From Aquimarina sp. Aq107 (GTDB lineage: Bacteria; Bacteroidota; Bacteroidia; Flavobacteriales; Flavobacteriaceae), in the NCBI RefSeq assembly GCF_943733665.1, contig NZ_OX030782.1, positions 1,700,501 to 1,764,500 on the forward strand: a stretch of DNA of 64,000 bases, written 5' to 3'. The first letter of the stretch is position 1, and every line of letters starts with the position of its first letter. This document shows, one piece after another, positions 8,122 through 16,247 of this stretch. Under the pieces are notes generated by a model. It ran no database searches, was not told the origin of the DNA, and saw nothing but the letters and a program-made list of their open reading frames with translations. Made by a program: the position numbers and the translations under genes.

Positions 8122-9996
8122 TTGAACAATACTAACTTAAAAACTATCGCAATGATTCCTGCGAGATACGCTGCATCCCGATTTCCAGGGAAATTAATGC
8201 AGGATCTTGAGGGAAAATCTGTTATTTTAAGAACATACGAGGCTGCAGTGAATACTTCATTGTTTACTGAGGTTTATGTGGTAACGGATAGCGAGATTAT
8301 ATTTAAAGAAATTACGGATCATGGTGGTAAAGCCATTATGAGTATTAAGGAGCACGACTGTGGAAGCGATAGAATTGCAGAAGCGGTGGAAAACATGGAT
8401 ATTGATATTGTAGTCAATGTGCAAGGCGATGAACCTTTTACTGAAAGAGAAAGCCTAGAAAAGGTTTTAGAAGTATTTCAGGGAGAGGATGCTGCTAAGA
8501 TTGACTTAGCAAGTCTTATGACGCCAATGACTGATTGGGATGATATCGTGAACCCAAATAGTGTTAAGGTAATCGTGGATAAAGACGACTATGCCTTGTA
8601 TTTTTCCAGAGCTCCAATTCCGTATCCTAGAGATAAAGAAATCAGTCATACCTATTTTAAACATAAAGGTATTTATGCATTTAGAAAGCAAGCAATTCTA
8701 GATTTTTATCGCCTACCGATGAGGACTTTAGAAGCTTCTGAAAAAATTGAATGTATTAGATATTTAGAATATGGTAAGAATATAAAAATGATAGAGACGC
8801 ACCATGAAGGTGTGGAAATAGATACCCCGGAAGATTTAGAAAAAGCAAGGAATTTAATTAATAAACAAAATCTTTTGAATAGTACATCTACGGTTACTCC
8901 TAAAGTTGAAGAATCCATCCATAAGAATTTTCCTATGGTACCAAGAGTGGTTTTTGGTAAAGGATCTTTTAATCAACTAGGACAAATCCTCTCTTCTGAA
9001 AGAAAAAATGGAGCCCCTTTTATCTATCTTATAGATGATGTTTTTGAAAATAACAAAACATTTATAGAAGATAGAATACAGTTATCGGGTAATGATAGCA
9101 TAGTGTATGTTTCCACAAAAGAAGAACCTAAAACTTCTCAAGTAGATCAATTAGTTTCTGATTTTAAAAACACATACAGTTTTACACCAAGTGGTATTAT
9201 AGGTATTGGTGGTGGATCCATTATGGATCTAGCAAAAGCAGTAGCTATAATGATGAATAATACAGGAAGCGCTACAGAATACCAAGGTTGGGATCTTGTA
9301 GACAATAAAGCTGTGTATCACGTGGGTATTCCAACAATTTCTGGAACAGGAGCAGAGGTGTCAAGAACAACAGTATTGACAGGTCCTGAAAGAAAATTAG
9401 GTATTAATTCTGATTTTACACCTTTTGATCAGGTAATTCTAGATCCAGAATTAATACGAAATGTTCCCAAAGACCAATGGTTCTATACAGGAATGGATTG
9501 TTATATCCATTGTATCGAATCGTTAAAAGGAACATATCTTAATGCTTTTAGCCAGAGTTATGGAGAAAAAGCGTATGATTTATGTAAAGAAATCTTTCTT
9601 GAAGATACGCTCGATAAAGAAGAAGCAGATGCTAAATTAATGATGGCTTCCTGGCATGGTGGAATGAGTATAGCATATTCGCAGGTTGGAGTTGCGCATG
9701 CCATGAGTTATGGATTAGCATACGTTTTGGGTACCAAACATGGAATAGGTAATTGCATTGTATTTGATAAGTTAGGAGATTATTATCCAGAAGGAGTGGC
9801 ACTATTTAAAAAAATGAAGGAGGTTCATGAAATTGAGCTACCAGTTGGTGTTTGTGCGGATGCCACCGAAGAACAATTGGATACAATGGCATCTGTTGCT
9901 CTTGGTTTAGTCCCTTTATGGGAAAATGCATTAGGAAAGAATTGGCAGGAACAGATAAATGCGGATAAGCTTAAAGAAATTTATCGTACTTTATAA
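8122..9996 (+). CDS. Bifunctional fusion: CMP-Kdo synthetase (KdsB) + Kdo 8-oxidase-like Fe-ADH (KdnB)
   Basis: This is one 624-residue reading frame with two enzymes. Residues 5-250 are a 3-deoxy-manno-octulosonate cytidylyltransferase (KdsB): [13 protein letters not shown] at 12-24, NVQGDEP at 99-105, and the terminal motif [14 protein letters not shown]. After a linker of about 20 residues, residues 272-624 form an iron-containing alcohol dehydrogenase. This part has the NAD loop GIGGGSIMD (361-369) and metal ligands D459, H463, H526 and H540. The nearest characterised match by pattern is KdnB of Shewanella, which oxidises C8 of Kdo on the way to 8-amino-Kdo. The start is TTG, since the first ATG (8152) would cut into the first beta strand. 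No aminotransferase (KdnA) is adjacent. The fused product presumably makes or activates a C8-modified Kdo for lipid A. Confidence 0.88.
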   Translation: MNNTNLKTIAMIPARYAASRFPGKLMQDLEGKSVILRTYEAAVNTSLFTEVYVVTDSEIIFKEITDHGGKAIMSIKEHDCGSDRIAEAVENMDIDIVVNVQGDEPFTERESLEKVLEVFQGEDAAKIDLASLMTPMTDWDDIVNPNSVKVIVDKDDYALYFSRAPIPYPRDKEISHTYFKHKGIYAFRKQAILDFYRLPMRTLEASEKIECIRYLEYGKNIKMIETHHEGVEIDTPEDLEKARNLINKQNLLNSTSTVTPKVEESIHKNFPMVPRVVFGKGSFNQLGQILSSERKNGAPFIYLIDDVFENNKTFIEDRIQLSGNDSIVYVSTKEEPKTSQVDQLVSDFKNTYSFTPSGIIGIGGGSIMDLAKAVAIMMNNTGSATEYQGWDLVDNKAVYHVGIPTISGTGAEVSRTTVLTGPERKLGINSDFTPFDQVILDPELIRNVPKDQWFYTGMDCYIHCIESLKGTYLNAFSQSYGEKAYDLCKEIFLEDTLDKEEADAKLMMASWHGGMSIAYSQVGVAHAMSYGLAYVLGTKHGIGNCIVFDKLGDYYPEGVALFKKMKEVHEIELPVGVCADATEEQLDTMASVALGLVPLWENALGKNWQEQINADKLKEIYRTL

Positions 9997-10021
9997 GTGA
10001 TCTTTAATACTTAAAGTTATT

Positions 10022-10579
10022 ATGACAAGACTAGCATCTTTTATATTTTATAAAATAATGCGATGGAAGATGATAGGCGATTTTAGTAGTGATACTATTA
10101 AAAAATGCGTAGTCATAGCGGTACCTCATACTAGTTGGCATGATTTTTATTTGGGATTATTGATCCGAAAGGTAAATCGAGTAAAAATAAGCTTCATGGG
10201 TAAAAAAGAACTTTTTAAATGGCCATTTGGTTGGTATTTTAGAAAAGTAGGAGGGATAGCTTTAGATAGAACACCTGGACAGAATAAAGTCGAAGCAATT
10301 GCAAAAGAATTTGAAAAACGTGATGAGTTAAGATTAACTTTAGCTCCAGAAGGAACTAGAAAGAAGGTATCTACTTGGAAAACAGGTTTCTACTATATAG
10401 CTATAGCTGCAGAAGTACCTATTATTATGGTTGCTTTTGATTTTGGAAAGAAAAGAGTAGTGATCTCTGATCCCTTTTATCCTACAAATAATCTTGATAA
10501 AGATCTACAATTTATGTATGCTTTTTTCAAGGATGTGAAGGGAAAAGTACCTGAATATAGTTTTGAACCAGAAATTTAG
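10022..10579 (+). CDS. PlsC-type 1-acylglycerol-3-phosphate acyltransferase family protein
   Basis: This 185-residue acyltransferase of the LPLAT superfamily has the catalytic HxxxxD motif in PHTSWHDF and the acyl-acceptor motif APEGTRKK. FMGKKELFKWPFGWYFRKVGGIALDR in between is typical for PlsC-like enzymes. It has no obvious transmembrane helix, which suits the short family common in Bacteroidota. The gene follows the KdsB-KdnB fusion by 25 bases and is likely co-transcribed. That context hints at lipid or lipid A related acylation, although the substrate cannot be read from the sequence. Its stop overlaps the stop of the convergent gene by 4 bases. Confidence 0.88.
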   Translation: MTRLASFIFYKIMRWKMIGDFSSDTIKKCVVIAVPHTSWHDFYLGLLIRKVNRVKISFMGKKELFKWPFGWYFRKVGGIALDRTPGQNKVEAIAKEFEKRDELRLTLAPEGTRKKVSTWKTGFYYIAIAAEVPIIMVAFDFGKKRVVISDPFYPTNNLDKDLQFMYAFFKDVKGKVPEYSFEPEI

Positions 10580-11088
10580 AACTTTTCAGTATTTTCCTTT
10601 TTAATTATTTCTTTTTTTGGTTCTTTCTTTTTTTCTTCAAGTGCACCAGCTCCAAAAAGCAGTTCAGTACTGGAGAATGTCGTTCCAAAAGTTTTCGCTG
10701 CATAGTATACCTGTGATATAGCACTTTCCACTTGTTCTGTTGTAAGTTCTTTTAAAGGATGAACATATGCCGACCAAAGAATGCCATTAGAAATAGCATA
10801 TTTTACATCTAATGCCGAGTGAAAATTAGCGGTCATAGAATCTAATAATAAATCTTTATCTAAATTTTCAGATTCCATAATCGGAGCTATAATGCGCATT
10901 CGATTGTTTTTTTGATCAGTAACACATAGCATTGGAGTATCTTTATATACTAATTGCCAATTTCCGGTGATTCCTGCTAATGTATCTGCTTTTCTGGTAA
11001 TTATTTCTCTTAATGTTTCATTAGTCATATTTTGAGCCTGAGAAAATTGCATTATCAAAAGAAATGTCAAAAAGATCCATTTTTTCAT
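10576..11088 (-). CDS. Secreted hypothetical protein
   Basis: This 170-residue protein has a signal peptide (MKKWIFLTFLLIMQFSQAQ). The compact mixed alpha/beta region after it includes ITGNWQLVYKDTPMLCVTDQKNNRMRI and ALDVKYAISNGILWSAYVHPLKELT. A lysine/glutamate-rich tail (EEKKKEPKKEIIKKE) closes it. I do not recognise a characterised family; similar proteins occur in Flavobacteriia. It is convergent with the acyltransferase gene, sharing 4 bases, and sits downstream of yebC beyond a terminator, so it is likely transcribed alone. Confidence 0.75.
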   Translation of the reverse strand: MKKWIFLTFLLIMQFSQAQNMTNETLREIITRKADTLAGITGNWQLVYKDTPMLCVTDQKNNRMRIIAPIMESENLDKDLLLDSMTANFHSALDVKYAISNGILWSAYVHPLKELTTEQVESAISQVYYAAKTFGTTFSSTELLFGAGALEEKKKEPKKEIIKKENTEKF

Positions 11089-11137
11089 AATTGTCTTAGT
11101 TTTTTGGTTGGTCGAAAAGGTGAATTAAACATAACAA

Positions 11138-11166
11138 AAAAGACTGTCTTTTATAGACAGTCTTTT
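11138..11166 (-). terminator. Rho-independent terminator of yebC
   Basis: Inverted repeat AGACTGTC (11141-11148) / GACAGTCT (11156-11163) with a 7-base loop and a T run on the minus strand, 25 bases after the yebC stop. Confidence 0.85.
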
Positions 11167-11190
11167 CATAAAGTGTTGTTATGCTTTTAT

Positions 11191-11916
11191 TTATTCATCA
11201 GAAGAAGATTCTTCCATAGTATGATATACATTTTGTACATCATCATCTTCCTCTATTTTTTCTAAAAGTTTTTCTACGTCAGCAACTTGTTCTGCAGTCA
11301 GTTTTTTGGTGACTTGCGGTATACGTTCGAATCCAGAAGATAAAATCTCAATTTCTCTACTTTCTAATTCTTTTTGGATCGCTCCAAAACTTCCAAAAGG
11401 CGCATATATTAAAATACCATCTTCATCCTGAAATACTTCTTCAGCACCAAAATCAATAAATTCTAGCTCTAGTTCTTCAGGGTCTAATCCTTCTCCATTG
11501 ATTCTGAAATTACAGGTATGATCAAACATAAATTCTACAGAACCAGAGGTTCCTAAGTTCCCATCACATTTGTTGAAATAAGATCTTACATTGGCTACTG
11601 TTCTATTGTTATTGTCAGTTGCTGTTTCTACCAGAATAGCAATTCCGTGAGGAGCATATCCTTCAAAAAGTACTTCTTTATAATCGCTTTGATCTTTGTC
11701 AGAAGCTTTTTTAATGGCACGCTCTACATTATCTTTCGGCATATTTACAGACTTCGCATTCTGTATTACAGCCCTTAAACGAGAATTAGAAGCTGGATCA
11801 GGTCCACCTTCTTTTACAGCCATTACAATATCTTTACCAATACGAGTAAATGCTTTGGACATTGCTGACCAACGTTTCATTTTACGTGCCTTTCTGAACT
11901 CAAAAGCTCTTCCCAT
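11191..11916 (-). CDS. yebC: YebC/PmpR/TACO1 family protein
   Basis: This 241-residue protein carries the family start MGRAFEFRKARKMKRW and the long conserved segment AIQNAKSVNMPKDNVERAIKKA (here with VIQNAK). The second domain has YEVLFEGYAPHGI-like text (YKEVLFEGYAPHGIAILVE) and the phrase NRTVANVRSYFNKCDGNLG. YebC proteins were long called transcriptional regulators; recent work on the family supports a ribosome-associated role in translation of difficult (for example polyproline) sequences. It ends in an acidic tail (EEDDDVQNVYHTMEESSSDE). It has its own promoter and terminator, so it is a single-gene unit. Confidence 0.95.
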   Translation of the reverse strand: MGRAFEFRKARKMKRWSAMSKAFTRIGKDIVMAVKEGGPDPASNSRLRAVIQNAKSVNMPKDNVERAIKKASDKDQSDYKEVLFEGYAPHGIAILVETATDNNNRTVANVRSYFNKCDGNLGTSGSVEFMFDHTCNFRINGEGLDPEELELEFIDFGAEEVFQDEDGILIYAPFGSFGAIQKELESREIEILSSGFERIPQVTKKLTAEQVADVEKLLEKIEEDDDVQNVYHTMEESSSDE

Positions 11917-11939
11917 AATCTAAATTTAAAATCTGAATA

Positions 11940-11970
11940 CAAACATAAGTAGAAACAAAAAGTTTCACAA
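11940..11970 (-). promoter_or_regulatory. yebC promoter (-33 TTG, -7 TATGTTTG)
   Basis: On the minus strand, TTG at 11968-11970 is followed 20 bases later by TATGTTTG (11940-11947), the Bacteroidota primary sigma pattern. It lies 24 bases before the yebC ATG. Confidence 0.7.
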
Positions 11971-11996
11971 ATCGATATTCATTTCTGATTTATATT

Positions 11997-12281
11997 TTAT
12001 TCTTCTTCTACAATTCCGTCGATGGCTTTTGCTAATTTAAAGTCATTTTCGGTAACACCATCTGCATCATGGGTAGATAATGAGATGTTAACTACGTTGT
12101 ATACATTAGACCAATCTGGGTGATGATTTAGTGCTTCTGCCTCAAAAGCTATACGTGACATCGCTGAAAAAGCATCTTTAAAATTTTCGAATTCAAAAGA
12201 AGTATGGATTGCATTGTCTTCATATTCCCATCCATCCATTGTTTTTAATCGACTTGTAATTTCTGTTTCGGTTAATTTCAT
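11997..12281 (-). CDS. phhB: Pterin-4a-carbinolamine dehydratase
   Basis: This 94-residue enzyme dehydrates 4a-hydroxytetrahydrobiopterin, recycling pterin cofactor used by aromatic amino acid hydroxylases. The active-site signature is present: EALNHHPDWSNVYNVV and STHDADGVTENDFKLA with the expected His-His and Asp residues. The length is right for the family (about 95-110). No phenylalanine hydroxylase gene is visible in this window, so the partner must lie elsewhere. Genes around it are unrelated and the unit appears monocistronic. Confidence 0.93.
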   Translation of the reverse strand: MKLTETEITSRLKTMDGWEYEDNAIHTSFEFENFKDAFSAMSRIAFEAEALNHHPDWSNVYNVVNISLSTHDADGVTENDFKLAKAIDGIVEEE

Positions 12282-12319
12282 AATTGTATTATTAGTTTAA
12301 ATAGATCTTTGTAATATAA

Positions 12320-13264
12320 TTAAAGTCCTAATTCTTTTCTTAAAACTTCATCTTTATTACTATTCTTACCCCAATAAGGAGATTTTATACTTTTTAATTT
12401 CGTTGCTTTTGTAACTAGTTCTTTGGCATTAGAACCAAAACCACTTTTAAAAGTTTCTGTCCAGCTTTCTATCTCATAAGGGAAAGAAGCGGTAAAAGTG
12501 ATACTTATGTTTCGATTTAGTTTGAGGTATTCTATAGTATATGTATTATAATTTGCATCTTTTTGCAAGGTAGCTTTCGCATCATATGCCTTAATTTCTT
12601 TATGTTTAAGTCTACAGTATTCTAAAGAAGGAATGATTTTTAAGTCTCCTTGTGGTAATTCATTTGGATCAATTCGAATTTTAGCCCATAACTCATTTTC
12701 AAGAATGTCTTTGTTTAATTCAAAGTTTTGATCCGCTTCTCCTTGAAAATAAGAGTGAGACGTAAGCTCATACTTTTTTCTGTTATTTAATTGCGCATAT
12801 ACATGACCACACCATTCTTGCATAGAACTTGATATTTTTACAGCATGTTGATTATCAGCAACAGGATAAAAAGTACTTTGCATAATTGAATATGGATATA
12901 TTCCTGTGTTGAATTTTTTAGTGGCATTTAATTTTAGGACAGGAATATTATCAGAGTTTTGGTAATCCGCTTTTACTTGTTCTTTAGCCAAAAAATCTTC
13001 AGTAACATATATTAGTACAGCTTTTCCTTCTCTCATTTCACCATATCTGGCTTGTTCCAATTTGTACGATGTTATTTCTGCATTTCCAGCATACCAGTAT
13101 TTTTTAAACTCTTCAGAAAGTTCTTTTGTAGGTTTTGTAATTGAAGTTGCATTTTCTGTACTAGTCTTTTCAGTACTTTTAATGTTTTCATCTGCTTTGA
13201 TATTGCTGCATGCAATAATTACCAAAACACCTAGTATCCCAAAAAGGAGCAATGACTTTTTCAT
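12320..13264 (-). CDS. Putative lipoprotein of unknown function (next to maf)
   Basis: The 314-residue product from ATG 13264 has a lipoprotein signal, MKKSLLLFGILGVLVIIACSN, with the lipidated Cys after IIA. An upstream ATG at 13282 would add six residues that do not help the signal peptide. The mature part is rich in beta strands (AVLIYVTEDFLAKEQVK, QHAVKISSSMQEWCGHVYAQ). Proteins of this type are sometimes labelled 'septum formation inhibitor Maf' in databases, which is an error carried over from the neighbouring gene: no Maf motif is present. The function is unknown; it is probably anchored in the outer membrane. Confidence 0.8.
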   Translation of the reverse strand: MKKSLLLFGILGVLVIIACSNIKADENIKSTEKTSTENATSITKPTKELSEEFKKYWYAGNAEITSYKLEQARYGEMREGKAVLIYVTEDFLAKEQVKADYQNSDNIPVLKLNATKKFNTGIYPYSIMQSTFYPVADNQHAVKISSSMQEWCGHVYAQLNNRKKYELTSHSYFQGEADQNFELNKDILENELWAKIRIDPNELPQGDLKIIPSLEYCRLKHKEIKAYDAKATLQKDANYNTYTIEYLKLNRNISITFTASFPYEIESWTETFKSGFGSNAKELVTKATKLKSIKSPYWGKNSNKDEVLRKELGL

Positions 13265-13383
13265 AATATAATTTTTAAGCAATGTAATTATCTAGAATAC
13301 TTTTTTGGACAAATTTTATTTCAAAATAACATTGATGTGTCCTTATTATTCTATCATATTAGTAAAACTAAATTACGATAATG

Positions 13384-13971
13384 CTATGATCTGGCAAGTT
13401 CTATTAACGTTTCATAAACAAGTTGTATGGGTAATCCCATTACATTGAAATAGCTGCCTTCTATATTAGTAATTCCAATATGTCCAATCCATTCTTGTAT
13501 TCCATAAGAACCCGCTTTATCTAATGGAGAAAAAGTATCTACATAGTATGTTATTTCTTCACTACTTAGTTCTTTAAAGGTTACTTTGGTAGTTTGATTA
13601 ATAATTTTGGTAGCCGTTTGAGTTTTAAAACACACTGAGGTAATTACTTCATGAGTTTTTCCTGATAAAGAAGCGATCATGTTTTTAGCATCTGCTAGGT
13701 TTTTAGGTTTTCCTAATGCTATATTCTGATGCCAGACAATCGTGTCACTGGTTATTAGAATATCATTTTTTTTTAATTCTGTAAACTCCGCAGCTTTTAG
13801 TTTAGCCAAATAATCAGAGATTTCTGCCGCTTTAAGGTGATTGGGGTATATTTCATTTACTTGTTTTAACTGAATTGTAAAATCTAAATCTAAATCTTTA
13901 AAAAACTGTTGTCTTCTTGGAGATCCTGATGCCAGAATTAGGTCATAATCTTTTAATACTTGTTTAAGCAT
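13384..13971 (-). CDS. maf: Maf family nucleoside triphosphate pyrophosphatase
   Basis: This 195-residue house-cleaning enzyme hydrolyses dTTP/UTP or modified nucleotides to monophosphates. The signature LASGSPRRQQFF is at residues 13-24, and ITSDTIVWH, GKPKNLADAKNMIASLSGKTHEV and DKAGSYGIQEWIG are all conserved Maf blocks. It follows the prenyltransferase gene by 3 bases on the same strand, so the two are probably one transcript. The exact nucleotide preference cannot be set from sequence alone. Confidence 0.93.
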   Translation of the reverse strand: MLKQVLKDYDLILASGSPRRQQFFKDLDLDFTIQLKQVNEIYPNHLKAAEISDYLAKLKAAEFTELKKNDILITSDTIVWHQNIALGKPKNLADAKNMIASLSGKTHEVITSVCFKTQTATKIINQTTKVTFKELSSEEITYYVDTFSPLDKAGSYGIQEWIGHIGITNIEGSYFNVMGLPIQLVYETLIELARS

Positions 13972-13974
13972 TTC

Positions 13975-14859
13975 TTATTTTAGAATAAATTGATAAAGTA
14001 ATAGAGATAATGAGGCTAAGAATAGCACAATTTTTAATATAAGGCTTAAGGTTTTAAAATCTTTATTGCTTTCTGCTCCCCAACTTTTAAACATAAAATA
14101 TAGTAGAGGTGCAACGAGTAACCCCAAAACTATGATGACAGCAGTAGAATTATTGAATAAATATGTATATACATAATAAATAATCATACCTATTGGTAGT
14201 ATCGTTAGGCCTCCAATTAATTTTGCGGTACGATCTTTTCCTAAACTAATTGGTATTGTCGGTAAACCTGTATTGTGATCTCTATCAACATGCAAACAGT
14301 CTTTTACAATTTCTCTAATAGTAACAATTATAAAAGCAAAAATGGAATAGTCTACAACAATTAAAAAAATAACCTTTTGTGAAGCTCTATTTTGCTCAGT
14401 AATAGCAGGAAGCAAGTCAAAAATAGTCACAGCTATCAATCCCAAAGCCATAAGAATACCAATAATGATATTTTTTAAAACTAATATTTCTTTTAGATAG
14501 GTAGTATAAATATAAAATATACCTGATACCACTATAAACAAAGCAGCTAATTTGGGTATTCCGATGATATTAGATAAATAAAAACCAATACCAACTCCTA
14601 TAACATTAAATATTATAAAAAGACGGTTTAAGACTTTTTCAGATACAATCGTCTCTGATTGTTCTTTATCCTGAATATATAACATAACATTTGCTGCGGC
14701 CACTAAAGAAATAGTGGAAATAATTAAAAGCGAAATTCCGAATGCATTTAGCGTAACGTCTATATCAAACGGTTCAAAAAGACCATATTTAATAAATAAT
14801 TGTGCTAAGGCTATAAGAATGAGATTATCAAATTTAATCAGCTTTAAATATGCTTGCAT
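13975..14859 (-). CDS. UbiA-family prenyltransferase (GGGP geranylgeranyltransferase-like)
   Basis: This 294-residue protein with about nine membrane helices belongs to the UbiA superfamily, in the Flavobacteriia branch usually labelled geranylgeranylglycerol-phosphate geranylgeranyltransferase. The second Asp-rich motif is intact in shape (EIVKDCLHVDRDHNTGLPTIPISLG). The first, normally NxxxDxxxD, is degraded here: the aligned stretch reads AANVMLYIQDKEQSE, keeping at best one Asp. Helix text such as NVIGVGIGFYLSNIIG fits the family. The loss may mean altered substrate or reduced activity. It heads a two-gene unit with maf. Confidence 0.82.
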   Translation of the reverse strand: MQAYLKLIKFDNLILIALAQLFIKYGLFEPFDIDVTLNAFGISLLIISTISLVAAANVMLYIQDKEQSETIVSEKVLNRLFIIFNVIGVGIGFYLSNIIGIPKLAALFIVVSGIFYIYTTYLKEILVLKNIIIGILMALGLIAVTIFDLLPAITEQNRASQKVIFLIVVDYSIFAFIIVTIREIVKDCLHVDRDHNTGLPTIPISLGKDRTAKLIGGLTILPIGMIIYYVYTYLFNNSTAVIIVLGLLVAPLLYFMFKSWGAESNKDFKTLSLILKIVLFLASLSLLLYQFILK

Positions 14860-14882
14860 ATGGGATTGGTTTGATTTGTTCG

Positions 14883-14890
14883 CAAATGTA
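14883..14890 (-). promoter_or_regulatory. -7 promoter box of the prenyltransferase-maf unit
   Basis: TACATTTG on the minus strand, 23 bases before the prenyltransferase ATG; no good -33 TTG was seen. Confidence 0.5.
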
Positions 14891-14962
14891 GTAATTAATC
14901 TTTTTTGAGGCAGTATTAACTTAACTTCTTCATGTCCTTATTTTATAGGGTTGTAGGGCTTT

Positions 14963-14986
14963 ATTAACGTTAATGGTCGGTTAACG
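14963..14986 (+). promoter_or_regulatory. Candidate binding site for an OmpR-type regulator
   Basis: Three near-identical hexamers occur here: TTAACG (14964-14969), TTAATG (14970-14975) and TTAACG (14981-14986). The last two are 11 bases apart, close to one helical turn; the first two form a 12-base palindrome ATTAACGTTAAT. They lie 36-59 bases upstream of the -7 box of the operon that encodes an OmpR-family regulator. This is the expected place for an activator or autoregulatory site. The link is inference. Confidence 0.4.
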
Positions 14987-15021
14987 ATGCTTAATTCCTC
15001 GTTTTGATAGATGGTATCTTA

Positions 15022-15029
15022 TAAATTTG
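15022..15029 (+). promoter_or_regulatory. -7 promoter box of the S41 protease / two-component operon
   Basis: TAAATTTG matches TAnnTTTG, 30 bases before ATG 15060. The TTG at 15027 that opens the longest frame lies inside this box and is therefore unlikely to be a start codon. Confidence 0.55.
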
Positions 15030-15040
15030 ATCTCATCAAC

Positions 15041-15059
15041 AATCAAAAAACGAATAGTA
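15041..15059 (+). promoter_or_regulatory. Shared 5' leader motif, copy 1 of 4 (S41 protease)
   Basis: AATCAAAAAACGAATAGTA ends at ATG 15060. The core AATCAAAAAAC followed by RARTA recurs before three other genes of this cluster but was not noticed elsewhere in the window. Confidence 0.55.
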
Positions 15060-16247
15060 ATGTTTAGAATCATCATCATTTTATTAGTAACCTATAGTTC
15101 TATTGCGCAGACCAAGTATCAAAAAGACTTTGATTATTACTGGAATACAGTTGATAAATATTTTGCATATTTTGATACTCAGCAAGTCGATTGGAACGAA
15201 GTAAGAAGGATTTATCAACCTTCTGTGGACACGATTCAAAATGGTGATGATTTTATTCGTTTATTAGAAATGACTAATAATGAGTTGTTTAATGGTCATG
15301 TAGGTCTTAATACTAATTTGAATTCTTCTAGCAGAATGCTGCCTACAGGTACAGATATTTGGGTTACCTACGAAAATAATAAATATACTATATCAGCCAT
15401 TAGAAAAGGTTTTCTTGCAGAAAAAGCAGGATTAGCAATAGGAATGGAGGTGACGGCATATAATGAAATTATAATTTCAGAAGCTGTAAAAAAGTTTTTA
15501 CCCAAAAGTGTTAGTGTACATACTAATAAAATGTATGAATATGCAGCAAATCTTTTATTGGCCGGAACACATAATACTAAAAGAAGTATTAATGTTAATG
15601 GCTCATTAACATTCAATATTGAAAATGTAAAGAATAAGAATGTTACAGAATTATTGGCTTCTAAAGTGATAAATGATAATATTGGTTATATTAAAATCAA
15701 TAACTCCTTAGGAAATAACAATACTATTAAAGCTTTTGATGAAGTAATGCAGAATCTTCAGGATACCAAAGGTATTGTTTTAGATCTTAGAGATACCCCT
15801 AGCGGAGGTAACACAACAGTTGCTAGAGCTATTATGGGATCTTTTATAAGTAAAGAAGCACCCTATCAACAACATAATTTTATTTACGAAAAAAGATTGT
15901 TTGATGTAGAAAGAAAAACAATCGAGCTAGTTTCTCCTAGAGGAAAAACATATAAGAATACTTTGGTAATTCTTTGCGGTCGATGGACTGGTAGTATGGG
16001 AGAAGGTATAACAATTGGATTTGACGGACTAAATAGAGCAGAAATAGTTGGTACTGGTATGGGTGATTTATTAGGAGCAATTTATCAATATACACTACCA
16101 GAAACTAAAATTGGATTTCAATTTCCGGTAGAAAAGTTATTTCATATAAATGGGATTCCTAGAGAAGATTTTATACCAAAACATTATATCTTAGATTCTC
16201 AAGATCAATTGCAAAAAGCTATTGATATCATCAATACATCTTTATAA
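15060..16247 (+). CDS. S41 family (C-terminal processing) secreted protease
   Basis: The 395-residue product from ATG 15060 has a signal peptide (MFRIIIILLVTYSSIAQ). An N-terminal S41-associated domain comes first, then a PDZ-like region (KGFLAEKAGLAIGMEVTAYN, about residues 115-135) and the tail-specific protease core. In that core GIVLDLRDTPSGGNTTVARAIMG precedes the nucleophile segment CGRWTGSMGEG, where Ser of TGSMGE is the probable nucleophile. It is the first gene of an operon with a histidine kinase and response regulator (stop and start overlap by one base), which suggests that periplasmic proteolysis and signalling are linked. The substrate is unknown. Confidence 0.88.
   Translation: MFRIIIILLVTYSSIAQTKYQKDFDYYWNTVDKYFAYFDTQQVDWNEVRRIYQPSVDTIQNGDDFIRLLEMTNNELFNGHVGLNTNLNSSSRMLPTGTDIWVTYENNKYTISAIRKGFLAEKAGLAIGMEVTAYNEIIISEAVKKFLPKSVSVHTNKMYEYAANLLLAGTHNTKRSINVNGSLTFNIENVKNKNVTELLASKVINDNIGYIKINNSLGNNNTIKAFDEVMQNLQDTKGIVLDLRDTPSGGNTTVARAIMGSFISKEAPYQQHNFIYEKRLFDVERKTIELVSPRGKTYKNTLVILCGRWTGSMGEGITIGFDGLNRAEIVGTGMGDLLGAIYQYTLPETKIGFQFPVEKLFHINGIPREDFIPKHYILDSQDQLQKAIDIINTSL

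Noticed and set aside
15027-15059. Extension of the S41 protease from TTG 15027
   Set aside because: The TTG lies within TAAATTTG, and the extra residues disturb the signal peptide that begins at ATG 15060.
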